A stretch of 64,000 bases of DNA from Inquilinus sp052113205 (GTDB lineage Bacteria > Pseudomonadota > Alphaproteobacteria > DSM-16000 > Inquilinaceae): contig NZ_JBFRCU010000023.1 in the NCBI RefSeq assembly GCF_052113205.1, forward strand, positions 1 to 64,000, in the 5' to 3' direction. Position numbers and translations under genes: made by a program. The notes below the pieces were generated by a model. That model did no database searches. It was given only the letters and a program-made list of their open reading frames with translations, and had not been told where the DNA came from. Position 1 is the first letter of the stretch; each line of letters opens with the position of its first letter. Shown one piece after another: positions 34,087 to 42,524 of the stretch.

Positions 34087-35124
34087 CTATTTCGCCGCCT
34101 TCGCCCGCTTCAGCACCGGCGCCAGCCAGGCCGTCGGCGCGGCGGGGCCGGTCGAGCCACGGGTGACGATCTCGGCCACCAGCGCCAGGCGCACCGGCGG
34201 ACGGGCCGCGGCTTCGGCGTCGCCCAGCCGGTCGGCGATGCAGCGCACCATGGCGGCGCCGATCTCGACCTGCGGCGTCCGCACCGTGGTCAGTCGCGGC
34301 GACATCTGCGAGGCCGCGGCGAAGTCGTTGAACCCGACCACCGAGATGTCCTCGGGCACGCGGATGCCCAGGCGCAGCAGGTCCGAGACCACGTTCACGG
34401 CGATACCGTCATGGGCGCAGAACAGCGCCGTCGGCGCGCTGCCGCGACGGAGATGGGCCAGGAAGACGCCGCGGAACCCCTCCGCCTCGTCGAAGACGAT
34501 GTCCTCGGCCGTGGCGTCCGGCGCCTCCAGCATGCCGTCGCGGAAGCCGCGGTAGCGCTCGGCCCGGCCAAGCGGCAGCGTGCTGCCATGGACGAAGGCC
34601 GTGGCCCGGTGGCCAAGCCCGAGCAGCAGCCGGGCCACGCCGACCCCGGCCTCCCAATCGGCGCCGACCACCTGGTCGATCCGCTCCATCGCCCCGACAT
34701 AGGTGGCGCAGACCACCGGCAGCCCCGTGCAGGCGGCGGTGGCGGAGATCTCCTGCGGCCGCGGCACCGCCAGGATCAGCCCCGCGACGGCACTGTCCAG
34801 CGGGCCGCCCTCGGCCAGATGCCGGGCCTGGCGCGGCACGATCGAGAAGCCCAGCCGCTCGCCCTCGCGCTCGGCGCCGTGCAGCATGTTCAGCCACAGC
34901 TCGCTGGAGACCGGGTCGATCTCCTGCCGGATGAACAGGATCTGGCCATCGGCGGCTGGCAGCTCCTGGCTGCGGCGATAGCCCAGGCTGTGGGCGGCGC
35001 GCAGCACCCGGTTGCGGGTGGCCTCGCCGACACCGGACTTGCCGGACAGCGCACGGGACACCGAGAACTTCGAGATCCCGAGCCGGTCGGCGATGTCCTG
35101 GATGGTGACGCGGCCTGCGCTCAT
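34087..35124 (-). CDS. LacI-family transcriptional repressor
   Basis: A 345-residue regulator. The N-terminal LacI helix-turn-helix and hinge are clear (VTIQDIADRLGISKFSVSRALSGKSGVGEATRNRVLRAA), followed by a periplasmic-binding-protein-like effector domain (about residues 60-335). It is divergent from the third enolase-superfamily gene and adjacent to the rest of the sugar-acid locus. Three copies of a 10-mer near these genes are its likely targets, including one in its own promoter region, which suggests autoregulation. Confidence 0.93.
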   Translation of the reverse strand: MSAGRVTIQDIADRLGISKFSVSRALSGKSGVGEATRNRVLRAAHSLGYRRSQELPAADGQILFIRQEIDPVSSELWLNMLHGAEREGERLGFSIVPRQARHLAEGGPLDSAVAGLILAVPRPQEISATAACTGLPVVCATYVGAMERIDQVVGADWEAGVGVARLLLGLGHRATAFVHGSTLPLGRAERYRGFRDGMLEAPDATAEDIVFDEAEGFRGVFLAHLRRGSAPTALFCAHDGIAVNVVSDLLRLGIRVPEDISVVGFNDFAAASQMSPRLTTVRTPQVEIGAAMVRCIADRLGDAEAAARPPVRLALVAEIVTRGSTGPAAPTAWLAPVLKRAKAAK

Positions 35125-35212
35125 GCGGCGTTGCGCTCCTGTTTGGGCCGCACCTTCTGCCGCAGCGCTGGTTCCGCCGTCAACATCATCGCATGCAACC
35201 GGTCCGGCTTGC

Positions 35213-35250
35213 GCAACTTGTTTGGTGATGATAGCAAATTACCTAACGAA
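35213..35250. promoter_or_regulatory. Candidate LacI-family operator, site 3 (two half-elements)
   Basis: GCAACTTGTTTGGT starts at 35213. A facing element at 35241-35250 reads TTCGTTAGGT on the other strand and resembles the GTTAGGTA that follows site 2. The pair lies between the divergent LacI gene and the third enolase-superfamily gene. Confidence 0.5.
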
Positions 35251-35274
35251 CAGCAAACTGCAGGGGCGGAGACC

Positions 35275-36594
35275 ATGACCACCGGACGTCTGGATGACGC
35301 TGCCATGGGCAGGGTCGAGGATGCCGCGTCGACCCATTCCCGGCCGAGCGAGCTCAGGATCACCGATCTGCGGGTCGCGGTGGTGGTCGGCAGCGGCTAC
35401 CACCCGATCATCCGGATCGACACCAACCAGGGCATCTCCGGCCTCGGCGAGGTGCGGGACGGCGGCCATGCCGAATATGCCCTGCAGTTCAAGCACATGC
35501 TGCTGGGGCAGAATCCCTGCAATGTCGACATGATCTTCTCGGCCCTGCGCCGCTACGGCAATTGGGGGCGGGAAGGGGGCGGCGTCTCCGGCATCGAGAT
35601 CGCGTTGTGGGACCTGGTCGGCAAGGCCTATGGCGTGCCCTGCCACCAGTTCCTCGGCGGCAAGCACCGCGACCGGGTGCGGATCTATGGCGACACGCCG
35701 GCCCCGGCCCAGCCGACGCCGGAGGGCTATGTCGAGGCGGTGCTGCGGCGCAAGGCGCTGGGCCTGACCTTCATCAAGTTCGACCTGCCGCCGCGCTTCT
35801 TCAACGCGGTCGACGGCGCCCTGGTCGGCCAGGCCACCCGCCACGAATACGACCTGGCCAAGGCCTGGCGCGCGCCGGGCGCTGGCCGGGGCATCAAGCT
35901 CAGCCAGAAGGGCATCGCCGCCGCGGTCGACGTGGTCCGCGCCGTGCGCGAGGCGGTCGGCCCCGAAATCTCGCTGTGCATCGACCATTTCGGCGAGGGC
36001 TTCGTGACCGCCGACGAGGCGATCCGCCTGGGCCACGCGCTGGAGCCGTTCGATCTCGCCTGGGTCGAGGACCCGCTGCCCTGGCACGATTTTGCCGGCC
36101 ACAAGAAAGTGGCCGACGCGCTGCTGACCCCGGTCGCGGCGGGCGAGGAGCTGTATCTCTGGGACGGCTTCCGCGAGCCGATCGAGACCCGCGCCTTCGA
36201 CATCCTGCATCCCGACCTGCTGACCTCGGGCGGCATGCTGGAGACCAAGCGCATCGCCGACTACGGCGAGCGCTTCGGCCTGGCGACCGCGCTGCACGCC
36301 TGCTGCACGCCGATCGGCCTGATGGCGAATGTCCATTGTGGCGCCGCGATCTCCGGCCTGGTGGCGGTCGAGCATCACGGGCTGGACATCCCGAACTGGG
36401 GCGACCTGGTGACCGGGATCGACCCCGATTATCTCGAGGGCGGCTACGTCACCGTGCCGGACACTCCGGGCCTGGGCATCGAGCTGAACGAGGAGGCGGT
36501 GGCGGCGCAGCTGCGCCACCCCGGCGCCCTGTTCCAGCCGACCGAAGAGTGGAACCGCATCCGCATCGGCTTCGAGCGCCGGTCGCGGGGGTGA
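35275..36594 (+). CDS. Mandelate racemase/muconate lactonizing enzyme-like sugar-acid dehydratase (third)
   Basis: A 439-residue enolase-superfamily enzyme with about 25 extra N-terminal residues before the capping domain (ELRITDLRVAVV). The barrel has Lys in FIKFDLPPRFF, ligands in CIDHFGEGF, WVEDPLPWHD and AAGEELYLW, and the Asp/His pair in HPDLLTSGG and TALHACCTPIG. The usual APH block is replaced by LHACCTP. GGGGCGGAG precedes the ATG. Divergent from the LacI gene. Confidence 0.87.
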   Translation: MTTGRLDDAAMGRVEDAASTHSRPSELRITDLRVAVVVGSGYHPIIRIDTNQGISGLGEVRDGGHAEYALQFKHMLLGQNPCNVDMIFSALRRYGNWGREGGGVSGIEIALWDLVGKAYGVPCHQFLGGKHRDRVRIYGDTPAPAQPTPEGYVEAVLRRKALGLTFIKFDLPPRFFNAVDGALVGQATRHEYDLAKAWRAPGAGRGIKLSQKGIAAAVDVVRAVREAVGPEISLCIDHFGEGFVTADEAIRLGHALEPFDLAWVEDPLPWHDFAGHKKVADALLTPVAAGEELYLWDGFREPIETRAFDILHPDLLTSGGMLETKRIADYGERFGLATALHACCTPIGLMANVHCGAAISGLVAVEHHGLDIPNWGDLVTGIDPDYLEGGYVTVPDTPGLGIELNEEAVAAQLRHPGALFQPTEEWNRIRIGFERRSRG

Positions 36595-36617
36595 CGCAGC
36601 CGGCGCCCCGCACCCCG

Positions 36618-37901
36618 CTACAGCTGGAACTGCAGCCGGCGCGACAGCACGATGCCCGCCGCCCCGCGCAGCGTGGCGAAGCCTCGCTGGTCGGTCAGCA
36701 GCACATGCGGGTCGCTGCCGGGGCGCGGCGGCACCAGGCGGCCGACATGCGCCTCGATCGCCGCCCGCAGCCGCTCGCCGGCCTCGACCACCTCGCCGTG
36801 CAGCACGAAATGGTTGGGTGCCAGCGTCTGCTGCAGGTTGGCGATGCCGACCGCGATGTTGCGGGCATAGAGGTCCAGCAGCCGCCCGGCCGCGTCGGAG
36901 CCGGCCTCGGCCTGGCCGGCCAGCAGGGCAGGGGTCATCGCCTCGGCCCCGGGCAATCCGGCGGCCTGCGCCTGGCGCCGCAGCCAGCCGATCGTCGCGA
37001 TCGTCTCCCAGCAGCCGCGGCGGCCGCAGGCGCAGATCTCGCCGTCGAGCTGGACGAAGGTGTGGCCCAGCTCGCCGCCGGCGCCGGCCGGCCCGCTCTG
37101 CAGATGCCCTTCCAGCTGCAGGGCGCCGCCGATCACGTCCGACAGGTACAGCACCGCGAAGGTGCGCAGGCTGCGGCCGATGCCGAACCAGCGGTCGGCC
37201 AGCAGCAGCGCCCGCGGATGGTGGTCGAGATAGACCGGCAGGCCGGTCCGCTCCTCCAGCGCCGCGCCGAGGCCGAGGCCGGACAGGACCGGCGCCAGGT
37301 TGACCTTGACGATGACGCCGCGGTCCGTGTCGATCATGCCGGTGGCGCCGACGCCGATGCCCAGCGGCGGCTGCCGGGCGGTCGACAGGGTGCGCGACAG
37401 GCTCTCGGCGATCGCCGCGACCGCCTGGCCGGGGTCGTCGCCCTCCGTGGCGAACTCGGCGCGTTCGAGGGCCGTGATCTCGCCGGTCCAGGACACCAGC
37501 GCGGTGCGGACCGAGCCGTGGCTCAGAGCCACCGCTCCGATCTGCGGCGCATCGCGCGAGAACTGCAGCGGCCGGGCCGGCTTGCCGCCGGCGCCGCCCG
37601 ACGAGGCGGGCTCGCCCTCGACCAGGATGCCATCATCGATCAGCGGCTGGACGATGCCGGTGATGGTGGCGCGGTTGACGCCGATATGGCGGGCGAGGTC
37701 GGCGCGGCTGGTCGGGCCGAGATCGAACAGCGATTGCAGCAGCCGGCCCCGGTTCACGTCGCCCATCTTGGCCGGGGACAGCAGGGAATGGGGCCGCGGC
37801 TTCACCGCCTCGGCGGCCGGGGATGCCTCGGCGGCGCTGTCTCCATCCCGACCCCGCGCGGCGGTCCCCGTCACCCGGCCTGACATCTTTCCAGTCGACA
37901 T
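36618..37901 (-). CDS. ROK-family transcriptional repressor
   Basis: A 427-residue regulator. After a variable 40-residue start, a winged helix covers about residues 45-105 (GDVNRGRLLQSLFDLGPTSRADLARHIGVNRATITGIVQPLIDDGILVE). The ROK sugar-kinase-like domain follows, with the zinc motif CACGRRGCWE near residue 300. The start at 37901 has GGGAAGACGGGA upstream; the frame continues 41 codons further into the operator region, which makes an earlier start unlikely. Two matching 23-bp dyads at 38025 and 39126 are its probable operators. Confidence 0.92.
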   Translation of the reverse strand: MSTGKMSGRVTGTAARGRDGDSAAEASPAAEAVKPRPHSLLSPAKMGDVNRGRLLQSLFDLGPTSRADLARHIGVNRATITGIVQPLIDDGILVEGEPASSGGAGGKPARPLQFSRDAPQIGAVALSHGSVRTALVSWTGEITALERAEFATEGDDPGQAVAAIAESLSRTLSTARQPPLGIGVGATGMIDTDRGVIVKVNLAPVLSGLGLGAALEERTGLPVYLDHHPRALLLADRWFGIGRSLRTFAVLYLSDVIGGALQLEGHLQSGPAGAGGELGHTFVQLDGEICACGRRGCWETIATIGWLRRQAQAAGLPGAEAMTPALLAGQAEAGSDAAGRLLDLYARNIAVGIANLQQTLAPNHFVLHGEVVEAGERLRAAIEAHVGRLVPPRPGSDPHVLLTDQRGFATLRGAAGIVLSRRLQFQL

Positions 37902-38014
37902 ATCCCGTCTTCCCAAGAGGCAGGGTCCGGCCTCCCGACATAGTCTATCGCAGTGGTGCGTGATCCGGAGCGCTCGCCACTCCGTCCGGCCCATGCTCCG
38001 CCATGGTAACCGCG

Positions 38015-38047
38015 TTGACCGCAAGTTTGTTAGGAATTATAACAAAC
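38015..38047 (+). promoter_or_regulatory. SDR-gene promoter with 23-bp ROK operator (site 1)
   Basis: TTGACC (38015-38020), 17 bases, TATAAC (38038-38043) forms a strong rightward sigma70-like promoter. A perfect 8-bp inverted repeat, GTTTGTTA at 38025-38032 and TAACAAAC at 38040-38047 with a 7-bp centre, covers spacer and -10. It also lies upstream of the ROK gene on the other strand. Confidence 0.8.
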
Positions 38048-38179
38048 ATGCGGAATAGCCGGTTCGAAACCTGTCTTCTTTAGACTGCAGTGCGGTTTCG
38101 TCCGCGGTCTATGGTCGGCACCGCGAATAACGCCGTACCCGGTTCCCGACACCAACACCCTTCGACATCGGAGACCCAG

Positions 38180-38962
38180 ATGGGACTGCAGGAATGGTTC
38201 GGCCTCGACGGCAAGCGGGCGCTGGTCACGGGCGCAAGCCGGGGCCTCGGCCGTGAGATGGCCCTGGCACTGGCCGAGGCCGGCGCCGACATCATCATCA
38301 CCGGCCGCACGCAGGAGACGCTCGACCAGACCGCCGCCGACATCCGTGCCGTCGGCCGCCAGGCCTGGACGGTCAGTACCGATATGGCGGTGCCGGAGGA
38401 GTGCGAGACGGCCTGCGGGACGATCCTCGCCGAGCTCGGCCCGATCGACATCCTGATCAACAATGTCGGCAACCGCGACCTCAACGTCCCGATCGAGGAG
38501 GAGACGCTGGCGGACTGGCGGTCGCTGATGGACCTCAACCTGACCAGCTGCTTTCTCGCGACCAAGCTGATCGGCGGTGCCATGCTGAAGCGCGGCCAGG
38601 GCGGGCGGATCATCAACATCGCCTCGATCAGCGCCCTGATCGCCAATCGCGGCATCGGTGGCCGCCACTATGAGACCAGCAAGGCGGCGGTGCTGCACTT
38701 CACCCGCTGCGCCGCGGCCGACTGGGCGCCGCACGGCATCACCGTCAACGCCATCTGCCCCGGCCTGTTCATGACCGACGCGAACCGGCACTGGAACGAG
38801 ACGCGGCCCGACGTCATCGAGACCTTCGTCCGGCAGGTGCCGATGGGCCGCCCCGGCAACCCGCCCGAGATCGGGCCGCTCGCGGTCTATCTGGCCAGCC
38901 CCGCCGCGACCTATGTCACCGGCGCCGCCTATGTGATCGATGGCGGCTACACGTTGTGGTGA
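38180..38962 (+). CDS. SDR-family dehydrogenase, gluconate 5-dehydrogenase-like
   Basis: A 260-residue classical short-chain dehydrogenase. Cofactor loop TGASRGLG (about residues 17-24), NNVG in place of NNAG, catalytic Ser in NIASISA, Tyr/Lys in YETSK and the C-terminal GAAYVIDGGYTLW. The start MGLQEWFGLDGKRALVTGAS is typical of 5-keto-gluconate reductases, so a polyol or sugar acid is the likely substrate. The ATG at 38180 is preceded by CGGAG. It is the first gene after the ROK-type promoter. Confidence 0.92.
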   Translation: MGLQEWFGLDGKRALVTGASRGLGREMALALAEAGADIIITGRTQETLDQTAADIRAVGRQAWTVSTDMAVPEECETACGTILAELGPIDILINNVGNRDLNVPIEEETLADWRSLMDLNLTSCFLATKLIGGAMLKRGQGGRIINIASISALIANRGIGGRHYETSKAAVLHFTRCAAADWAPHGITVNAICPGLFMTDANRHWNETRPDVIETFVRQVPMGRPGNPPEIGPLAVYLASPAATYVTGAAYVIDGGYTLW

Positions 38963-39115
38963 GCCCCTGGCAGGACGGCACCCCGCCGGTTCACCCCTTC
39001 GGCCGGTCGCGAGACGGCAGGGTGGTCCGCGGGATTCCGTCTTGCCGCCGGCGCCGCCTCCTTCGCGGTGAATTCGAGCCTGGGCGCCCCGCACGCATTC
39101 CATACGCATCCCGCG

Positions 39116-39148
39116 TTGACGACTAGTTTGTTTGGATCTATAACAAAC
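39116..39148 (+). promoter_or_regulatory. Catabolic-operon promoter with 23-bp ROK operator (site 2)
   Basis: TTGACG (39116-39121), 17 bases, TATAAC (39139-39144). The dyad GTTTGTTT (39126-39133) and TAACAAAC (39141-39148) matches site 1 and has exactly the same place relative to the -35 and -10. It lies 74 bp before the solute-binding-protein gene. Confidence 0.8.
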
Positions 39149-39221
39149 ATACCAATGAAGCGAGCCCGTGCCGGCGGTCCTGCCGGATGGAAGCAAGCCC
39201 GAAAAATCACAGGAGAGGCGA

Positions 39222-40535
39222 ATGGATAAGGATCTGTTGGGTCGTTATCTGATGTCCCGCCGTCGTCTGCTGCAGGGCGCCGCCCTGGGGTCGGGCGCCG
39301 CCTTGACGGGGCTCGGCGGCCGATTGGCCCGCGCCGCGCCGGCCACGCCCCTGAGCTTCATCGGCTGGCAGTTCCAGCCGCAGATCGTCGAAGAGAACGT
39401 CAACACCTTCAAGAAGCTGTATGACGAGAACGTCAATTACGAGCTGGTGACCGGCGACTATCACCCGGTGGTCGAAACCAAGCTGACCGGCGGCCAGCGC
39501 ATCGACATGCTGTATGCCGAGGAAGACCACATCGCCCGCTGGTGCACGGCGGAGTGGACCCGCGACCTCGAGGGGCTGGACGGTGTCGACGAGATGAAGG
39601 CCGGCATGTTCCCGGTCAGCGTCAAGTCGATGTCGCTGCCCAACGGCAAGCTGGCGGGGCTGCCCTATTACGCCGGGCACAACGCCTTCATCTACAATGA
39701 GGAGCATCTGCAGAAAGCCGGGCTGGCGGTGCCGGACAGCTGGGATTCGCTGCTCGACGCCTGCCGCAAGCTGAAGAAGGACGGCGTGTCGGACGCGCCC
39801 TACAACAGCGCCTGGGGCCAGAAATGGCCGGAGCTGTCCTGGAGCATCTTCTCCTGCTGGTACGCGGAAGGCGCGCCCGTCTTCGATGCGAAGAGCGACT
39901 TCGTCGACGACGCCGCGCTGCGCAAGGTGCTGGAGACGCACCAGGCCCTGTACAAGGAGCAGCTGGTGGCGGCCGATATCATGACGCTGCCGAATGAAGG
40001 CGTGCCCAGCTACGCCACCGGCCGCCACACCTTCATGGTGCTGCACGATTACGACCAGAAGGTCGCCAACGATCCCAAGCTCTCCAAGGCCGCCGGCAAG
40101 GTGAAGAACGCCCTGATGCCGGGCAAGACCAAGTCGACCTTCGCCTGGACCGCCGTCTACATGATGGGGGCGCAGCCGACCGACATCGACCGGACCTGGA
40201 ACCTGCTGCGCTTCTTCGGCGGCAAGTCCAAGGACGGCCAGTACCATGTGATCAAGCGCTGGGCGCTCGATTTCGGCCTGGGCTCCGCCTACAAGGAGGT
40301 GATGGCCGATCCCGAAGTCGTCGCCAGCTTCGGCACGTGGCGCGACCTTGCCGTCACCAACAAGCAGCTCGAGCTCGCCACCTCCCGCGACATCGCCAAG
40401 CAGATCTGGTTCCCGGAATGGGACCTGTTCATGATGCAGCGGGTGCAGGAATACATCCGTGGCAGCATGTCGACCGACCAGATCGTCGACGAGCTCGNCA
40501 AGAAGGTCGCCGAGCTGAAGCAGCAATACCAGTAG
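39222..40535 (+). CDS. ABC transporter, solute-binding protein (Tat-type signal)
   Basis: A 437-residue family 1 binding protein. The N-terminus SRRRLLQGAALGSGAALTGLGGRLARA is a twin-arginine-like signal. Mature motifs include FIGWQFQPQIVEENVNTFKK, NGKLAGLPYYAGHNAFIYNEEHL and GRHTFMVLHDYD. AGGAGAGG precedes the ATG. It is the first gene of the ROK-controlled operon. N40498 lies in a GNC codon near the C-terminus (Ala, Val, Asp or Gly). Confidence 0.92.
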   Translation: MDKDLLGRYLMSRRRLLQGAALGSGAALTGLGGRLARAAPATPLSFIGWQFQPQIVEENVNTFKKLYDENVNYELVTGDYHPVVETKLTGGQRIDMLYAEEDHIARWCTAEWTRDLEGLDGVDEMKAGMFPVSVKSMSLPNGKLAGLPYYAGHNAFIYNEEHLQKAGLAVPDSWDSLLDACRKLKKDGVSDAPYNSAWGQKWPELSWSIFSCWYAEGAPVFDAKSDFVDDAALRKVLETHQALYKEQLVAADIMTLPNEGVPSYATGRHTFMVLHDYDQKVANDPKLSKAAGKVKNALMPGKTKSTFAWTAVYMMGAQPTDIDRTWNLLRFFGGKSKDGQYHVIKRWALDFGLGSAYKEVMADPEVVASFGTWRDLAVTNKQLELATSRDIAKQIWFPEWDLFMMQRVQEYIRGSMSTDQIVDELXKKVAELKQQYQ

Positions 40536-40605
40536 CCGGCAGGAACGGCGGTCGCGGCCGTGCCGCGATCGTCCTTCGCCAGCCATTCGTCGGAGGGGCG
40601 GCCCG

Positions 40606-42510
40606 GTGACGATCACCATTCCGCAAGCAGCTGCCATCACCCGCCCGCGCCGCCGCATCGGACGGATCCCGGGCTTCGCCTATGGCGCGGTGGCGCCGAC
40701 GCTGGCGATCGTGATCGCCGTCGTCGGCCTGCCGCTGGCCTACAGCCTGTATCTCAGCCTCCACCGCACCAACCCGATCACCAAGCGCTGGATCTTCGTC
40801 GGGCTCGACAACTATGCCGGCATGCTCGGCAATGCCGAGTTCTGGGCGGCGCTGGGCCGCACCGGCTATTTCGCCGCCTTTTCGGTGATCGGCACCACCC
40901 TGATCGGCATGGCCATGGCGCTGGTGCTGAACGAGCGCTTCGCCGGGCGCGGCTTCCTGCGCAGCGTCATGCTGGTGCCCTGGGCCATGGCGCCGGTCTC
41001 GGTCGGCGTCCTCTGGTCCTTCGTCTATGCCGGCGACTACGGCGCGCTGAACGGGCTGCTCAACGATCTCGGCCTCGGCTTCCTGGCCACGCCCTGGCTC
41101 GGCGATGGCTTTCGCGCACTCAACCTGGTCGCCCTGACCCAGGTCTGGAACCAGGCGCCGCTGACCGCCCTGCTGCTGCTGGCCGGGCTGCAGTCGATGC
41201 CGGGGAACCTGCACCGGGCGGCCATGCTGGACGGCGCCGGGCCGGTCGCCCGCTTCTTCGCCATCACGCTGCCCTGGCTGAAGCCCAACCTGCTGTTCAT
41301 CGCCATCATCGCGACGATCAACTCGCTGATGGCCTTCGACATCCTGTGGATCATGACCCGCGGCGGGCCGGGCGCCGCCACCACGGTCTTCGCCTGGCTC
41401 GGCTACCTCTACTCCTTCCAGTTCCTGAAGTTCGGGGAAGGGGCGGCGATCCTGTACGGCCTCACCATCCTCAGCTTCGTCCTGGCGATCCTGTACTTCC
41501 TGGTGCTCGGGCCGCGGCAGAGCCGGGCGGCCGAGGCCTCCAGCGGCATCGTCCCGGACAGCGGCCGGGTCGGCGCCGGCCGTCGCCACGCCATGGTGAC
41601 GCTGCCGCGCTACCGGCCGCGGGCGCGGCTGCCCCGGCCGGTCGAGGCCGTGCTGGCCCGCTGCGGCTTCGCCCTGTCCGCCCTACTGATCTTCCTGTGG
41701 TCGGCGCTGCCGGTGATCGCCCTGGTGCTGATGAGCATCACCCCGGCCTCGGACCTGATCCGGACGCCGCCCACCATGATCCCCAGCGGCTTTACGCTGC
41801 AGAACTTCACCGCGGTGCTGGCGCCGGAGCTGGCGGCCGGCAACGAGACCAGCGTCCAGGCCAAGCGGGTGCCGCTGTCGCTGCTGAACAGCTTCATCGT
41901 CGGCGTGGTGGTGGTGACGATCAGCGTCGCCCTGGGCACGCTGGCAGGCTACGCCTTCGCCCGGCACGGCAAGGCCCGCTTCTTCCGGATCAGCCTGTGG
42001 GGCCTGCTGCTGACCCGGATGACGCCGGCGCTGACCCTGGTGCTGCCCTTCTTCGTCATCTTCCGCACGCTGGGGCTGATCGACACCCGCACCGGGCTGG
42101 TCATCGCCTACAGCAGCATCCTGCTGCCGCTCAGCGCCTGGATGATGAAGAGCTACTTCGAGGGCATCCCGGTCAGCCTGGACCGGGCGGCGCTGATCGA
42201 CGGCTGCTCGCGGCTGAAGATGCTGTGGAAGATCCTGTTGCCGGTGGCCCGGCCGGGCATCATCGCCGCCGCGATCTTCTGCTTCCTGGTCAGCTGGAAC
42301 GAGTTCCTGTTCGCGCTGATCCTGACCTCGACCCCCGCGTCGCAGACCATCCCGGTGGTGCTGTCGGGCTTCCTCAGCCAAGCGCGCTTCTACGAATACG
42401 GGCCGATGTTCGCCGCCAGCGTGCTGTCGATCGCGCCGCCGGTGCTCATCGCCTTCCTGTTCCAACGCTACCTCGTCCAGGGCGCGCTCTCAGGCGCCGT
42501 CAAGGGCTGA
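40606..42510 (+). CDS. Fused ABC transporter permease (MalF-like plus MalG-like)
   Basis: A 634-residue single frame that contains two complete permease domains. Residues about 20-300 are MalF/UgpA-like, with EAA loop LHRAAMLDGAGPVARFFAITLPWLKP. A 45-residue Gly/Arg-rich linker follows. Residues about 345-634 are MalG/UgpE-like, with EAA loop LDRAALIDGCSRLKMLWKILLPVARP. GTG start at 40606 with CGGAGGGG upstream. An internal ATG at residue 330 has no Shine-Dalgarno. CUT1 permeases are normally two proteins, so this is a gene fusion or a lost stop. Confidence 0.88.
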   Translation: MTITIPQAAAITRPRRRIGRIPGFAYGAVAPTLAIVIAVVGLPLAYSLYLSLHRTNPITKRWIFVGLDNYAGMLGNAEFWAALGRTGYFAAFSVIGTTLIGMAMALVLNERFAGRGFLRSVMLVPWAMAPVSVGVLWSFVYAGDYGALNGLLNDLGLGFLATPWLGDGFRALNLVALTQVWNQAPLTALLLLAGLQSMPGNLHRAAMLDGAGPVARFFAITLPWLKPNLLFIAIIATINSLMAFDILWIMTRGGPGAATTVFAWLGYLYSFQFLKFGEGAAILYGLTILSFVLAILYFLVLGPRQSRAAEASSGIVPDSGRVGAGRRHAMVTLPRYRPRARLPRPVEAVLARCGFALSALLIFLWSALPVIALVLMSITPASDLIRTPPTMIPSGFTLQNFTAVLAPELAAGNETSVQAKRVPLSLLNSFIVGVVVVTISVALGTLAGYAFARHGKARFFRISLWGLLLTRMTPALTLVLPFFVIFRTLGLIDTRTGLVIAYSSILLPLSAWMMKSYFEGIPVSLDRAALIDGCSRLKMLWKILLPVARPGIIAAAIFCFLVSWNEFLFALILTSTPASQTIPVVLSGFLSQARFYEYGPMFAASVLSIAPPVLIAFLFQRYLVQGALSGAVKG

Positions 42511-42524
42511 GCCGGGAGGCCCGC

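Noticed and set aside
40560..42524. Frame joining the permease region to the ATPase as one 993-residue protein
   Set aside because: The first 650 residues are an out-of-frame translation of the fused permease. The ATPase has its own ATG and Shine-Dalgarno at 42525.
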